Shown: positions 52,546 through 61,829 of the stretch, piece after piece
Layout: the number at the start of each line of letters is the position of its first letter
Numbering within the stretch: the first letter of the stretch is position 1
Assembly (NCBI RefSeq): GCF_008123425.1
Contig: NZ_VSSS01000057.1
Location: 62,001 to 126,000 of the forward strand
Direction of reading: 5' to 3'
Length of the DNA stretch: 64,000 nt
Source of the DNA: Bradyrhizobium rifense
GTDB lineage: Bacteria; Pseudomonadota; Alphaproteobacteria; Rhizobiales; Xanthobacteraceae
The notes under the pieces: model-generated
The model's database searches: none
Seen by the model: only the letters and a program-made list of their open reading frames with translations
Told to the model about the DNA's origin: nothing
Program-made: the position numbers and the translations under genes

Positions 52546-53445
52546 ATGGCCGATTTGAATGACATTGCGGTATTCGTGAAGGTCGCGCAGCTCGGGAGCT
52601 TCAGCCGCGCTTCGCATGCTCTTGGCATGCCGGTTTCCACCGTGAGCCGGAAGGTATCTGCACTCGAATCGGAACTGGGTGTCACGCTGCTGCAAAGGAC
52701 GACGCGAAAGCTCGCGCTTACGTCGCAAGGGCAGGATTATTTCCACCAATGTAGTGAGCCGCTGAACCTCTTATTCGACGCTGAGCGGGTTTTGACACAA
52801 ACCCAGAGGAAGCCGGAGGGGGCACTCAAGATCTCCGTGCCCGTAGTCTTAGGGCAAGATCCATTTCTTGAGTTTATCTCCGATTTCCTGAAACTTTATC
52901 CGAGGATCAAGGTCGACCTTTTCATCACCAATCTGTTCCTGGATCTGATCGCGGAAAATGTCGATGTCGGCATTCGCTTTGGTGAACTGAAAGACTCGAG
53001 CTTGATTGCCAAGAAGCTTGGTAGCCAGGTTCGCTATGTCGTCGCCTCTCCTGAATATTTGAAGGATCGCAAGCCTCCAACCAAGCCCGCCGACCTCGGG
53101 CTACATCAGTGTGTCCTACTCAACGGCAAGAACAACGAAGCGGAGTGGGAATTGCTGAATGGACGCAAACGGGCGGAAATCCGGGTCGCGGGCCCTATTT
53201 CGAGTCGAGACTTCCAATCGGTCAGCACGTTTGTCTATCGAGGGCACGGCATCGGTCTTTTGCCCTCGACCTATTGCAACGACAAGATCGAAAAAGGCGA
53301 ACTTGTGAGGTTGCTGCCCGACTGGGCCTCGAGGCAACTCGAAGTGCACGCCGTCTATCCCACAAGGAATTTCTTGCCTTCAAGGCTACACGTATTCCTT
53401 GAAGCGTTGAGGGCCTGGAAGAGCCCCTTGTGGACCTTACCTTAG
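52546..53445 (+). CDS. LysR-family transcriptional regulator
   Basis: This 299-residue protein has an N-terminal winged helix (VFVKVAQLGSFSRASHALGMPVSTVSRKVSALE) and an effector domain of the CrgA subgroup (KISVPVVLGQDPFLEFISDF). It is divergent from ohr-SDR-RidA with the palindrome at 52520-52535 between them, so it is the likely regulator of that operon and of itself. A redox-active Cys is not obvious, so effector sensing is unknown. Confidence 0.93.
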   Translation: MADLNDIAVFVKVAQLGSFSRASHALGMPVSTVSRKVSALESELGVTLLQRTTRKLALTSQGQDYFHQCSEPLNLLFDAERVLTQTQRKPEGALKISVPVVLGQDPFLEFISDFLKLYPRIKVDLFITNLFLDLIAENVDVGIRFGELKDSSLIAKKLGSQVRYVVASPEYLKDRKPPTKPADLGLHQCVLLNGKNNEAEWELLNGRKRAEIRVAGPISSRDFQSVSTFVYRGHGIGLLPSTYCNDKIEKGELVRLLPDWASRQLEVHAVYPTRNFLPSRLHVFLEALRAWKSPLWTLP

Positions 53446-53683
53446 ACGAAACGAGCTACATACCGACGTTGCCGCGAGGGCAACCGAACTTTGCCGGTCT
53501 CCGGTAGCTCTAGCATCTGTCATGATGCAAAGGGTTCGGGCTCCATAGCAATCCAAACTCTCGATCTCCTGCATCGCTAGACCGGCGCCCTCCTGGAATA
53601 AGATCGCACCGACGTCTTCATGGCAACGACGTATCGTCCCGGCCTCGGTTGTGATTTCCTATCTTGATCTTAGACGGTATTTT
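53446..53683. other. intergenic region
   Basis: About 240 bases lie between convergent genes; no gene or clear terminator hairpin was seen. Confidence 0.3.
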
Positions 53684-54718
53684 TTACTCGCCAGGCCGAA
53701 ATTCCTTTCGATAGGCGAATAGCGCCGGAATTCCGCCAGACATGATGAACAGCACATTTTGTCCAGGCGTGAGGGCTCCATTAGCAATGTCGTCCAGCAA
53801 GCCCGCGAAGGCCTTTCCCGAATAGACCGGGTCAAGGAGAAGGCCCTCCTGGCGAGCCATGAGCCGAACCGCCTTTTTCATGGCCTCTGTCGGAATGCCG
53901 TAACCCTCGCCAAGCTGTGCGCCGCTAATATTGACTTCGTCAGGGGAAACACCGGGAGATTCAAGCAGCGCCAACGTCGCGTTGATTTTTTCAAGTGTCC
54001 CGCGGCGAGCGTCCTCGACTCTTGCCAGCACCGCAAACGACTTGACTTTGGCTGCACCTGCGCCGAGGCCGGCGAAGCCCGCCGACAGGCCAGCATGCAT
54101 CCCGCCACTGCCATTTGGTACGATTATGTGCTGAAAATGGATGTCCTGTGCAGCCGATTGTGCCGCAATTTCACTCGCGCATGCTGCGTAGCCAAGACAC
54201 CCTACTGAGGACGACCCCCCAGTCGGAGCTACGTAGACCTTCCGGCCGCTCGCCCGGAGAACTTCTGCGCGCTCCTCGGCGACGGCCAGCGTGCTCACGT
54301 TACCGGCAACATCGTGAATTGTCGCGCCGAACAAATCATCGAGAATGATGTTACCATTCTCCGTATAGTCTTCGTCGTCACGCGCTACCACGCGCCCAAG
54401 AACCAATTCACAACGCAGTCCGTACCGAGCGGCAGCAGCAGCCGTCAGCCGCGCGTGGTTGGACTGTCGTCCGCCAACGGTGATGATGGTATCCGCGCCT
54501 TGTGCAATAGCATCGCCCAACAGGAATTCGAGCTTCCGCAACTTGTTGCCGCCTCCACCAAGGCCCATCACATCATCCCGCTTCACAAAGAGACCAATTC
54601 CGTTCAACTGCTCCCCTAGCGCAGCTTCAATTCGTCGAAGCCTCTGGATCGGAGTCGCAAGATCAAGTAGAGCGACGCGAGGCATACGCCGAAGATGCAA
54701 GTCGAGTGTCTCGGTCAT
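53684..54718 (-). CDS. PLP-dependent D-cysteine desulfhydrase/ACC deaminase family protein
   Basis: This 344-residue tryptophan-synthase-beta-fold enzyme has Asn58-Lys59 in GGGGNKLRKLEF, with Lys59 the Schiff-base lysine; GGRQSNHARLTAAAAA, the substrate carboxylate loop; and APTGGSSSVGCLGY, the PLP phosphate loop. The family includes D-cysteine desulfhydrase, ACC deaminase and L-cysteate sulfo-lyase. Here the motif after the Lys (KLRKLEF) is shared by all three, so I give no symbol. It lies alone, 90 bp from the TetR gene on the same strand. Confidence 0.92.
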   Translation of the reverse strand: MTETLDLHLRRMPRVALLDLATPIQRLRRIEAALGEQLNGIGLFVKRDDVMGLGGGGNKLRKLEFLLGDAIAQGADTIITVGGRQSNHARLTAAAAARYGLRCELVLGRVVARDDEDYTENGNIILDDLFGATIHDVAGNVSTLAVAEERAEVLRASGRKVYVAPTGGSSSVGCLGYAACASEIAAQSAAQDIHFQHIIVPNGSGGMHAGLSAGFAGLGAGAAKVKSFAVLARVEDARRGTLEKINATLALLESPGVSPDEVNISGAQLGEGYGIPTEAMKKAVRLMARQEGLLLDPVYSGKAFAGLLDDIANGALTPGQNVLFIMSGGIPALFAYRKEFRPGE

Positions 54719-54807
54719 GGAGGCGCCTACCTGGGGTAAAGTGATGGGAAAGGGAGAAACCGTTCAATATCGGCGTCTACTTCAACCCGAAGACCGCCAC
54801 CTCCTGC

Positions 54808-55371
54808 TCAACGGCGAGGGAGCGGTTTAAGCAAGGACTTGGCCATCTCAGTGGCCTGATTGATGGCGTTTCGATCGCGGTAAACCCTCGAAACGACAAA
54901 GCCGCCCTGCACGACAGTTATGAGCATCAGCGCAAGCTCGTTGGCATCGAGGCGTTTCGCGATTTCTCCGTTGGCTTGAGCTTCACGAAGAGCTGCCGCA
55001 AGGAGCTGCTGCAGTTCGCGGAAATAACGTTCGACCGGTTTCCTCAACGAAGCCTCAGCGATGGACGACTCGCAAGCAAATCTACCCATCCTGCAACCCT
55101 TAAGCCCGTCGCGAGCAACGTCGAGAAAGCGGAAGACGCGATCCAACCCAGAACCATCCGTTCCGACGGTCTCGCGCGCGAACTCACACATTTCATCGGA
55201 CACCTCACCCAGAGCCACCGACGCGAGGTCCAGCTTTCCCTTGAAGTGGTGATAGAGACTGCCTTGCCCTGCACCACTTTCCTCCAGCAAGTCGCGCGGA
55301 CTTACGCCCTCGTAACCGCGCTCCCACATCAGTTTCTTGGCCGCCTTAACAAGCTCGCCCTTCGCCTTCAT
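54808..55371 (-). CDS. TetR-family transcriptional regulator
   Basis: This 187-residue protein has the N-terminal HTH GELVKAAKKLMWERGYEGVSPRDLLEESGAGQGSLYHHFK split as about 4-44, then a TetR C-terminal domain ending RVYRDRNAINQATEMAK. GAGGATGTC precedes the ATG at 55371; codons upstream are non-coding. It is divergent from the flavin split-barrel gene with an 18-bp dyad between them, and a matching dyad lies before the HAD gene at 60123, so it probably controls both units. A truncated paralogue is at 50333-50560. Confidence 0.92.
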   Translation of the reverse strand: MKAKGELVKAAKKLMWERGYEGVSPRDLLEESGAGQGSLYHHFKGKLDLASVALGEVSDEMCEFARETVGTDGSGLDRVFRFLDVARDGLKGCRMGRFACESSIAEASLRKPVERYFRELQQLLAAALREAQANGEIAKRLDANELALMLITVVQGGFVVSRVYRDRNAINQATEMAKSLLKPLPRR

Positions 55372-55417
55372 GACATCCTCATGATCGCGTCGAATCAACC
55401 GAACGTGATTGTATTCT

Positions 55418-55435
55418 GTAACTACTAGTATGTAA
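55418..55435. promoter_or_regulatory. TetR operator candidate, site 1
   Basis: GTAACTACTAGTATGTAA is centred on the palindrome ACTAGT. On the minus strand it matches site 2 (60284-60301) at 15 of 18 positions. It lies 47 bp upstream of the TetR start and 66 bp upstream of the divergent gene. Confidence 0.75.
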
Positions 55436-55500
55436 AGGCAACTGGCGATAATGGGGATCAGCCATGTTTTCTCAAGGCGCGCGGCCATGATGGTACTATT

Positions 55501-56445
55501 ATGATGAAGCCCACGTCTCCCTTTCACGCCGGCGAGCAAACGATCCAAAGCCTTGCCGGCGTACGTGATCGCATGGAACTCAGAGGGCGCGCAGTCATCC
55601 GAGACTACATGCCGGAGCAGCATCGAGCGTTCTTCGCTGCGTTACCGTTTATGCTCGTGGGAATGGCGGACCAGAACGGACACCCCTGGGCGACCACTTT
55701 GTCTGGCGCTCCAGGGTTCATGAATTCTTCGGACGCGAACCTGCTTACCATCAAGTCATGGCCCGATCTGCGTGACCCCTTGCATTCGTGCATTCGAGAT
55801 GGTGCTCCGGTCGGGGGCCTCGGAATCGAGCTTTCGACGCGTCGCCGAAACCGGGTCAACGGCCGCATCGAAAATTGCGTTATCGGCGAGTGTTTCTCGA
55901 TCAGGGTTCAACAGAGCTTTGGAAATTGCCCGAAGTACATTCAGGCACGTAGCGAACGGTCGCAGATCTGCTCCAGGCTCGCGACCGAAACCCGAACAGC
56001 TTCCCATCTGGGCGATGACGAGGTCAGCTTCATTACCGAGGCCGATACTTTCTTTATTGCATCTCGGTCGCCGCAATTCGACCCGCAAGAATCCTCGCAA
56101 GGTCTCGACGTCTCCCACCGCGGCGGGCGTCCCGGCTTCGTGCGAGTGATATCGCCAAACGAACTTAGCTTCCCGGATTATAGCGGCAACCTGCTCTTCA
56201 ATACGCTCGGCAATCTGGAAACGGACGCCCGCGCCGGGCTTCTGTTCATCGACTTCCAGAGCGGTCGGATGCTGCACGTCATCGGGAGAGCCAGGATCTG
56301 CTGGGACGTTTCGGAGACGATGCGGTCCGCTGGGATTGAGAGGCTCATCTTTCTCGACATCCAATGCGTCTTGAACCGCGAGCATGCATTTCCGCATTTG
56401 TTCGACTTTGTCAGCTACTCGCCGCATCTGGGGACGGAGGGTTAG
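55501..56445 (+). CDS. pyridoxamine 5'-phosphate oxidase-like FMN-binding split-barrel protein
   Basis: This protein of about 314 residues has HRAFFAALPFMLVGMADQNGHPWATTLSG near the N-terminus and SPNELSFPDYSGNLLFNTLGNLETDARAGLLFIDF, the FMN-split-barrel core, in the second half. In many relatives this domain is joined to a ferredoxin-reductase module; here it is free-standing. It may bind FMN and reduce small molecules or serve as a flavin-dependent sensor. No ribosome site is clear before the ATG (a second ATG follows at once). The operator at 55418-55435 implies TetR control, together with the MBL gene 109 bp downstream. Confidence 0.88.
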   Translation: MMKPTSPFHAGEQTIQSLAGVRDRMELRGRAVIRDYMPEQHRAFFAALPFMLVGMADQNGHPWATTLSGAPGFMNSSDANLLTIKSWPDLRDPLHSCIRDGAPVGGLGIELSTRRRNRVNGRIENCVIGECFSIRVQQSFGNCPKYIQARSERSQICSRLATETRTASHLGDDEVSFITEADTFFIASRSPQFDPQESSQGLDVSHRGGRPGFVRVISPNELSFPDYSGNLLFNTLGNLETDARAGLLFIDFQSGRMLHVIGRARICWDVSETMRSAGIERLIFLDIQCVLNREHAFPHLFDFVSYSPHLGTEG

Positions 56446-56553
56446 GATACCAAAATTCCCCAATAAGAAGTTTGCGATCGCTTGACACGAGATGCCGGCT
56501 TCGGCCGGCGGACCGCGAATGGCCGTCTTCGCAGAAAACGTAAGGAGACAGCG

Positions 56554-57528
56554 ATGCTAAATCTAACCCGCCGGAACGCTCTGTTGACGGCAGCAGTTGC
56601 AGGAGCAGCGTTCGGCCTGCCCAAACCAGTCTCGTTCATCGAGGCTGCGCTCGCCCAGAAGGGACCGGAAGCCGGCAAGGGGTTTCGCCCATTTAAGTTC
56701 GGTAAGGTCGAGGGGTTCATCTTAAACGATGGCGTTTGGGAGAAACCTCACGATCCCTCGTTTATCAAGGATGTGTCCGTTGACGAAACCAAAGCCGCGC
56801 TGGCGGCCGCTGGAATCGCGAATGAAGTCGTGCCTATTCCATTCAATGTCACCTTGGTCAAGCTCGGCAACGAAACGGTTCTGTTCGATGCCGGCACGGG
56901 CGGTCAGTTTCAACCCACAGCCGGAGCGATGATCGCCAATATGGCGGCAGCCGGTATCAAGCCGGAACAGATCACGAAGGTGATCGTTTCGCATTTCCAT
57001 CCGGACCACGTTTTCGGGCTTATGAGCAAAGCTCCAGATAACACGCCGACTTTCCCGAACGCCGTGGTTTACGTGCCAAGCAACGAGTATAAGTTCTGGA
57101 TGGATGAAAGCATCTTCACCAAGCTTCCTGAGAAGCAGCATGGCCTGCCCAAAAGACTTCAGGCGATGTTCCCACTCCTGAAGGACAAGTTGAAGCAATA
57201 CGAGTGGGATACGGAGGTTATTCCGGGCATCCGCTCGATCGCGGCACCAGGCCACACGCCGGGCCACACCGCATTCCATGTCGCATCAGGTAGCGAGCAG
57301 CTCATGGTGCTGAGTGACACGACGAACATGCCCGCCCTGTTCGCGAAGCACCCGAACTGGCACGGCGCAATCGATGCTAACCCGGTGCTTGCGGAAGCGA
57401 CGCGGCGCAAGCTGTTCGATCGTGTCGTAGCCGATAATGCGCTCGTTACCGGCTACCATTTCCCGTTCCCGGCCGTTGGTAAGATTGTGACGGACGGCGC
57501 GGGTTATACTTTCGTGCCCGTTGCATAA
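56554..57528 (+). CDS. Tat-exported metallo-beta-lactamase-fold hydrolase
   Basis: This 324-residue protein has a signal, NLTRRNALLTAAVAGAAFG, with a twin Arg, and cleavage after a run ending ALAQ (about 34). The zinc motif SHFHPDHVFGL (HxHxDH), the His of APGHTPGHT and the Asp of LSDTTN form the dinuclear site; a late His (TGYHFPFP) completes it. The family includes lactonases, arylsulfatases and RNases; an exported one in this setting suggests hydrolysis of an ester or lactone. TAAGGAGA precedes the ATG. It is likely cotranscribed with the upstream split-barrel gene. Confidence 0.9.
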   Translation: MLNLTRRNALLTAAVAGAAFGLPKPVSFIEAALAQKGPEAGKGFRPFKFGKVEGFILNDGVWEKPHDPSFIKDVSVDETKAALAAAGIANEVVPIPFNVTLVKLGNETVLFDAGTGGQFQPTAGAMIANMAAAGIKPEQITKVIVSHFHPDHVFGLMSKAPDNTPTFPNAVVYVPSNEYKFWMDESIFTKLPEKQHGLPKRLQAMFPLLKDKLKQYEWDTEVIPGIRSIAAPGHTPGHTAFHVASGSEQLMVLSDTTNMPALFAKHPNWHGAIDANPVLAEATRRKLFDRVVADNALVTGYHFPFPAVGKIVTDGAGYTFVPVA

Positions 57529-57819
57529 CCAAGCACGACGTGGACGGAGGCGGCCATCGACTCTCAATCGGTGGCCGTTTCGGTACAGCATCTTTTGTAT
57601 TCTCGAGGCGAGCTTGCTCGGACACCAGAAATCGTATGTCGCCCGTACTGCAGTTCCACGAAGGAGGAGCATATCGACTTTCGGAGCTTCTTGCCGCAAG
57701 AAGCGACATTCGCCGGCGTTGCTCCGCAGGCCACCTCAAACGGGGCAAACTAGCTGCTCGCGAGCGACCTATCAGTTCGGCAACCATGAGAGCACACATG
57801 CACGCCCTATGCGTGAGCC
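57529..57819. other. intergenic region
   Basis: About 290 bases lie between convergent genes. No gene or clear hairpin was recognised. Confidence 0.3.
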
Positions 57820-58293
57820 TCAAAGCCAGAGCTCTGAGAGCCCTGGATGGTCCACGGGACGCGGTCGTGAACGATCCCAATGGAATTTGCGCTCAGATTC
57901 TCTGATCGGGAGATCATTGATGCAAGCAAAGCGCTTTTCCATCAATCCATTGGCGGCGAACTCCCAGTTTTCATTCCCGTACGAACGAAACCAGTTTTCG
58001 CTATCGTCATGCCATTCGTAGGCAAACCGCACAGCGATCCGATTCTCCGTGAATGCCCAGAGTTCCTTAATCAGGTGGTAATCGAGCTCCTTCGTCCATT
58101 TGCGCCTAAGGAACGCGACTATCTCGGAGCGACCTCGGACAAACTCCGATCGGTTTCGCCAGTAACTGCCCGGAGTATAGGCGAGCGCGACCCGTTCAGG
58201 ATCGCAGGAATTCCAACCGTCTTCGGCGCCTCGCACTTTTTGCGTGGCACTTTCACGAGTAAAAGGTGGAAATGGCGGGCGGGTCTCAGTCAC
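57820..58293 (-). CDS. DUF1348 family (NTF2-like) protein
   Basis: This 157-residue protein has RGAEDGWNSCDPERVALAYTPGSYWRNR split by the sheet and ELDYHLIKELWAFTENRIAVRFAYEWHDD, the characteristic core of the DUF1348 family. The fold is NTF2-like and function is not established. The start is GTG with GAGGAATTC upstream. It stands alone between the MBL gene (convergent) and the MOSC gene (same strand). Confidence 0.9.
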   Translation of the reverse strand: MTETRPPFPPFTRESATQKVRGAEDGWNSCDPERVALAYTPGSYWRNRSEFVRGRSEIVAFLRRKWTKELDYHLIKELWAFTENRIAVRFAYEWHDDSENWFRSYGNENWEFAANGLMEKRFACINDLPIRESERKFHWDRSRPRPVDHPGLSELWL

Positions 58294-58323
58294 GACGAAT
58301 TCCTCGTTTTAGGGTTAGATTGA

Positions 58324-58506
58324 ACAAAACGACGCAAGCTTGCTCGAGAAACTTGCGAAGGGCCCTACTCGCTGCGCGGCTATGATCGCCATGCCTGTTC
58401 GGCTTATTTCACCAATGGCTCGTGGACGGTTGGCACACCGTCTAGCCCCAAGATCGACGATAACGCCCCCGCGACGCGCACGAGGCTGGATCACCGTGTC
58501 GTGCTG
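58324..58506 (+). pseudogene. possible gene remnant (C-terminal piece)
   Basis: An open frame without a start codon, beginning just after an in-frame stop at 58321, encodes YSLRGYDRHACSAYFTNGSW and ends RLDHRVVLVA. The composition looks protein-like and ends in a proper stop, but I do not recognise the family. It may be the tail of a decayed gene or chance. Confidence 0.25.
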
Positions 58507-58511
58507 GTTGC

Positions 58512-59291
58512 TTAACTAGCCGCAGCGACCGTGTCGCCGATGCGCAACACTCCTCCTTCGATCACGGTAAGATAAATACCGAGATGAATGTGACCGAAAA
58601 AACGCATTAGCTCGCGCGGGACATTGATGTCCCGGGTTGCGCTGTCGGGATTGACCTCAGTGGCTGGACAACGGCGGGTCAGCCGCATGCCCCGACACCG
58701 AACGGCACCCAGCATTAGCTCGTGGTTGAGCCACTCGTTCTCCACCCACGGATCGAGTCCCTCGACGAGAACATTCGCCCGGAACCTGCGCGGATCGAGC
58801 CGTTCGCCGATGCGCGCTTCGAGGTCCCTAACCGAAGCCAGGTTAAGCACCGATATAGCGTTCATGAGCTCGGACGAGTGCACCCCGACGTCGGTGAAGC
58901 AATGATTGGCCGCAGTGACGAGTCGCGGTTTCGATGATTTTTGATCTTCGGGAAGAAATCGTGCGAAGAACGCTGCGATCGCGGCGCGACCCTCGGCGCA
59001 GTGGACATTTGCCGACAATCTTTCCGTGCCGTCGATCACCGACAACAATCCGGTGCTGCCGTCGTAAGATGTGTTCAACCGCGCCAAAGCTTCCTGGCGT
59101 GCCAGCACCATGAACTCGAATTTGCTTAGCGGCTGAGGATTTCTTTCGTCAAACACGGTCGCGGGCAGCGCCAACGCAAACGCCCTGTCGCCTGACACAC
59201 CTCGACCAGCTTGCAATGCCGCCGAGTTGAGGGGCTCATATGAGAGCCCCTTGATCGGGTATCTAGACAATCCTGAAACCTGAGCTGGCAT
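58512..59291 (-). CDS. MOSC domain-containing protein
   Basis: This protein of about 259 residues has an N-terminal MOSC beta-barrel (VSGLSRYPIKGLSYEPLNSAAL, GRGVSGDRAFAL) and a C-terminal MOSC domain with RFRANVLVEGLDPWVEN and the conserved Cys of MRLTRRCPATEVNP, which binds the Mo cofactor in mARC-type proteins. It may be a sulfur-transfer or N-reductive enzyme subunit. It lies 25 bp downstream of the HAD gene and is probably cotranscribed, so it falls under the TetR operator at 60284-60301. Confidence 0.9.
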   Translation of the reverse strand: MPAQVSGLSRYPIKGLSYEPLNSAALQAGRGVSGDRAFALALPATVFDERNPQPLSKFEFMVLARQEALARLNTSYDGSTGLLSVIDGTERLSANVHCAEGRAAIAAFFARFLPEDQKSSKPRLVTAANHCFTDVGVHSSELMNAISVLNLASVRDLEARIGERLDPRRFRANVLVEGLDPWVENEWLNHELMLGAVRCRGMRLTRRCPATEVNPDSATRDINVPRELMRFFGHIHLGIYLTVIEGGVLRIGDTVAAAS

Positions 59292-59316
59292 GACGTCCAC
59301 TTCGTCGCAGGGGGAG

Positions 59317-60123
59317 CTATGCAGTGACGTATCTTGCCAATTCGGTGAGCGTCGTCCCGATGGCATCAGGCCTCACACCCAACTCCTCAATGGGCGCGTT
59401 CACGTGATTGACCCAGAAGGTATTGAGGCCGAACGATTTGGCACCTGCTGCGTCCCACCCGCCGAACGCCGCAAACACGATATTTTCGCGCGACAAATTG
59501 AACACAACCTCGGCCATCTGATAGGCGCGCGGGTCCGGCTTGTAAGCCTTCACGCGATCAGTGCTCAAAATGTGCTCGAATAGATCGAGGATGCCGGCGC
59601 TCTGGCTCATTTCCGTTAGCATCTTGGGAGTCAGATTCGAGACGTAAGCCAGTCGGATCCCTGCTTGCCGCATCGATTTAAGCGCCTCGACCGCCTCTGG
59701 CCAAGGTTTCACGCGAAGGAAGGCATCCATGAATTTGTCGCGCGCGTCCGGCTTGAGCTCGATCTTCGCAGCCTTGAACGCGAACACCAACGCATCGTCC
59801 AGGATGTGCCAAAAATCCACATAAGTCTGGTTGAGTGTCCTGAGCCAGCAATACTCGAAGATTCGCGTGCGCCAAGCACTGGCCAACTGAGTACCTTTGC
59901 CGGGAAAGATTTCATCAATTACCGCGTCAACCGAGAGCGGATTGAATATCGTGAACGCATCGAATCCGATCGCCTTGGTTTTACCCACCGCCGTCTGCGC
60001 AAATGCGTCCGTGCCAAACACCTGCGCGGCTCCCCCTGCTGCAGCGGCCGCGCCGGTCATCCGCAACAAGTCACGGCGGGTCGTTGTTTTGGGCTGAATC
60101 TGACGGATCATCCGAGTTTCCAT
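59317..60123 (-). CDS. Tat-exported HAD-superfamily hydrolase (haloacid dehalogenase type II-like)
   Basis: This 268-residue protein has a twin-arginine leader (TTTRRDLLRMTGAAAAAG, 13-30, cleavage near AFAQ). The HAD core has nucleophile Asp55 in GFDAFTIF, the Ser/Asn of YVSNLT, Lys of RVKAYKPDPRAY, and the acidic motif GGWDAAGAKSFG, matching L-2-haloacid dehalogenases. Export of a HAD dehalogenase-like enzyme is unusual. The substrate is uncertain; phosphatase activity is less likely because the second Asp of the DxD motif is absent. A TetR dyad lies 160 bp upstream. Confidence 0.88.
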   Translation of the reverse strand: METRMIRQIQPKTTTRRDLLRMTGAAAAAGGAAQVFGTDAFAQTAVGKTKAIGFDAFTIFNPLSVDAVIDEIFPGKGTQLASAWRTRIFEYCWLRTLNQTYVDFWHILDDALVFAFKAAKIELKPDARDKFMDAFLRVKPWPEAVEALKSMRQAGIRLAYVSNLTPKMLTEMSQSAGILDLFEHILSTDRVKAYKPDPRAYQMAEVVFNLSRENIVFAAFGGWDAAGAKSFGLNTFWVNHVNAPIEELGVRPDAIGTTLTELARYVTA

Positions 60124-60283
60124 GGTTGCTCAGTCTTTGGTGGCCAGTGCGGGGCACGCCGAAAATAGGTCGGCGCGCCTGTCCGTTGTGCCTCGCTTGT
60201 CGTTCATGGTGTTGAACGCGAATACGCGCACAGTCAGCTCCAGATAAGGGATTGCTTGGGCATCTCCCAAGCTAGGTTAAATC

Positions 60284-60301
60284 GTACATACTAGTTGGTA
60301 C
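60284..60301. promoter_or_regulatory. TetR operator candidate, site 2
   Basis: GTACATACTAGTTGGTAC has outer GTAC arms and the ACTAGT core; it matches site 1 at 55418-55435 at 15 of 18 positions. It lies about 160 bp upstream of the HAD-MOSC pair. The rest of 60124-60496 shows no gene. Confidence 0.75.
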
Positions 60302-60496
60302 AATGCAAGTAAGAACTTTGTGTGGCGCGCTCGACGGCGAGCACTATTTGGAAGCCATATCCGACAGCCGCTTTGTGAGTGGCGGAGGATCTTCCGCGGT
60401 CCGAAGCGGTCTCTCGCCCGCCGATCGGCATCAGCGGGCTCCCTAGGCCGATTAACCCCGCTCGGGGTGCTCCGGCGTTGACCAACGGACCGGCAT

Positions 60497-61696
60497 TCAG
60501 CCGTGATACGCAAACAGCTCGATTGGATCACTGAAGCCGCGCACCGGATATTCGCCGACGCGTTCGAGGTCGAAATCGCTGTTGACGAAGTCCGCGAACG
60601 CGCGGGACAGCAGCACCGTTCGCCCCAGTTGTTTGGTGAGGGTTTCGAGACGCGAAGCCATGTTGACCGCCGGGCCGATCACCGTGAAGTCGAGCCGGGT
60701 CTGTGACCCGATATTGCCGTACATGACGTCGCCGACATGGATGCCGATGCCGTAATTGAGCGGCTCACGGCCGGTTTCGCCGTTCTTTTCGTTCAAGGCA
60801 ATCATGGCCTGGCGGGCCTCAGCCACGGCATGCAGCAGATTTGCACAGGCCGACGGGTTGCTGAGCGGAAAGATGGCGAGCAAACCGTCTCCTATGAATT
60901 TCAGTATTTCCCCGCCATGTCGTGCAATCGGCTCCGACATCGCGTCAAAATAGCCGTTCAGAAGGTCAATCACCTCATCGCGCGGCCAGTTGTCGGAGAT
61001 CCGGGTGAAATCACGAAGATCACAGATCATGATGGCGGCGCGTACCGTCGTTCCGCTTCCGCGCCTGGTGGCACCAGCCAGAACGAGTTCGCTGGCGTGC
61101 GACCCGACATAGGTTTCGAGCAGCGTTCGCGCCAGCCGGTTCTTCATACGGATTTCGCTGACCAACGCCAGAACAGGCAACAGCCTTAACAGGCCGGCGA
61201 TATGCGCGTCGTCGAAACCTCCGGGCTGGTCGGTTGCAAAGGTCACAATATGCCGCTTGCCCAATGTATGGTACAGCGGCCACGCCACATAGTCAGTGAG
61301 GCCTTTCGCCCGCATCCTATCATAGAAGACGTGCTTGCGACTCAACGCGGGGGCGCGCTCCAGATCCTCGCGCACCTCGGCGGCCCCGTCATGGAGTTCG
61401 TTTGCGGGACTGTCGATGTAGTCGGAGCGCTCCCTGACATCGTAGTCGACTCTCCTAAGCTCGGCTTCGCGCATCCCGTCGGCCCACATGATCCGGGAGC
61501 CGAGCCACTGCGGATGGACAATCATGAGATGAAGCGTCGCCCGTTTGACCGGAACGCCCGCTCGCTGGAGCCGAAGGCACAGCTCAGCGAAAATATTGTC
61601 GAGGAAACGCTCGTCGCGCGTGTCGTTTGTCAGCCAGTGCAGAACATCGCCGTCAGCATGTGCGGTGACGTGATCGATGTTTGGCGGCGCATTCAT
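60497..61696 (-). CDS. class III adenylate/guanylate cyclase
   Basis: This 399-residue protein has an N-terminal helical/sensor region of about 210 residues (no membrane span seen) and a C-terminal class III cyclase domain. Metal Asp residues lie in MICDLRDFT and FIGDGLLAIF; GIGIHVGDVMYGNIGS and GPAVNMASRLETLT form the substrate and dimer helices. It makes cAMP or cGMP as a homodimer. This family is abundant in Bradyrhizobium-like genomes, with N-terminal domains that sense unknown signals. AGGAGC precedes the ATG at 61696. Confidence 0.93.
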   Translation of the reverse strand: MNAPPNIDHVTAHADGDVLHWLTNDTRDERFLDNIFAELCLRLQRAGVPVKRATLHLMIVHPQWLGSRIMWADGMREAELRRVDYDVRERSDYIDSPANELHDGAAEVREDLERAPALSRKHVFYDRMRAKGLTDYVAWPLYHTLGKRHIVTFATDQPGGFDDAHIAGLLRLLPVLALVSEIRMKNRLARTLLETYVGSHASELVLAGATRRGSGTTVRAAIMICDLRDFTRISDNWPRDEVIDLLNGYFDAMSEPIARHGGEILKFIGDGLLAIFPLSNPSACANLLHAVAEARQAMIALNEKNGETGREPLNYGIGIHVGDVMYGNIGSQTRLDFTVIGPAVNMASRLETLTKQLGRTVLLSRAFADFVNSDFDLERVGEYPVRGFSDPIELFAYHG

Positions 61697-61829
61697 ATCT
61701 TGCTCCTGAGCGGTGACCTGGATCCGCCGCGACGGGCCAGAAGTCACGAAAAATCGCCCTGCTTGTGACGGGGCTGCGGCGCCGCTTGGACCCAACCGCG
61801 CGGCGCCGCACTACGTAACGCGAGCTAAC

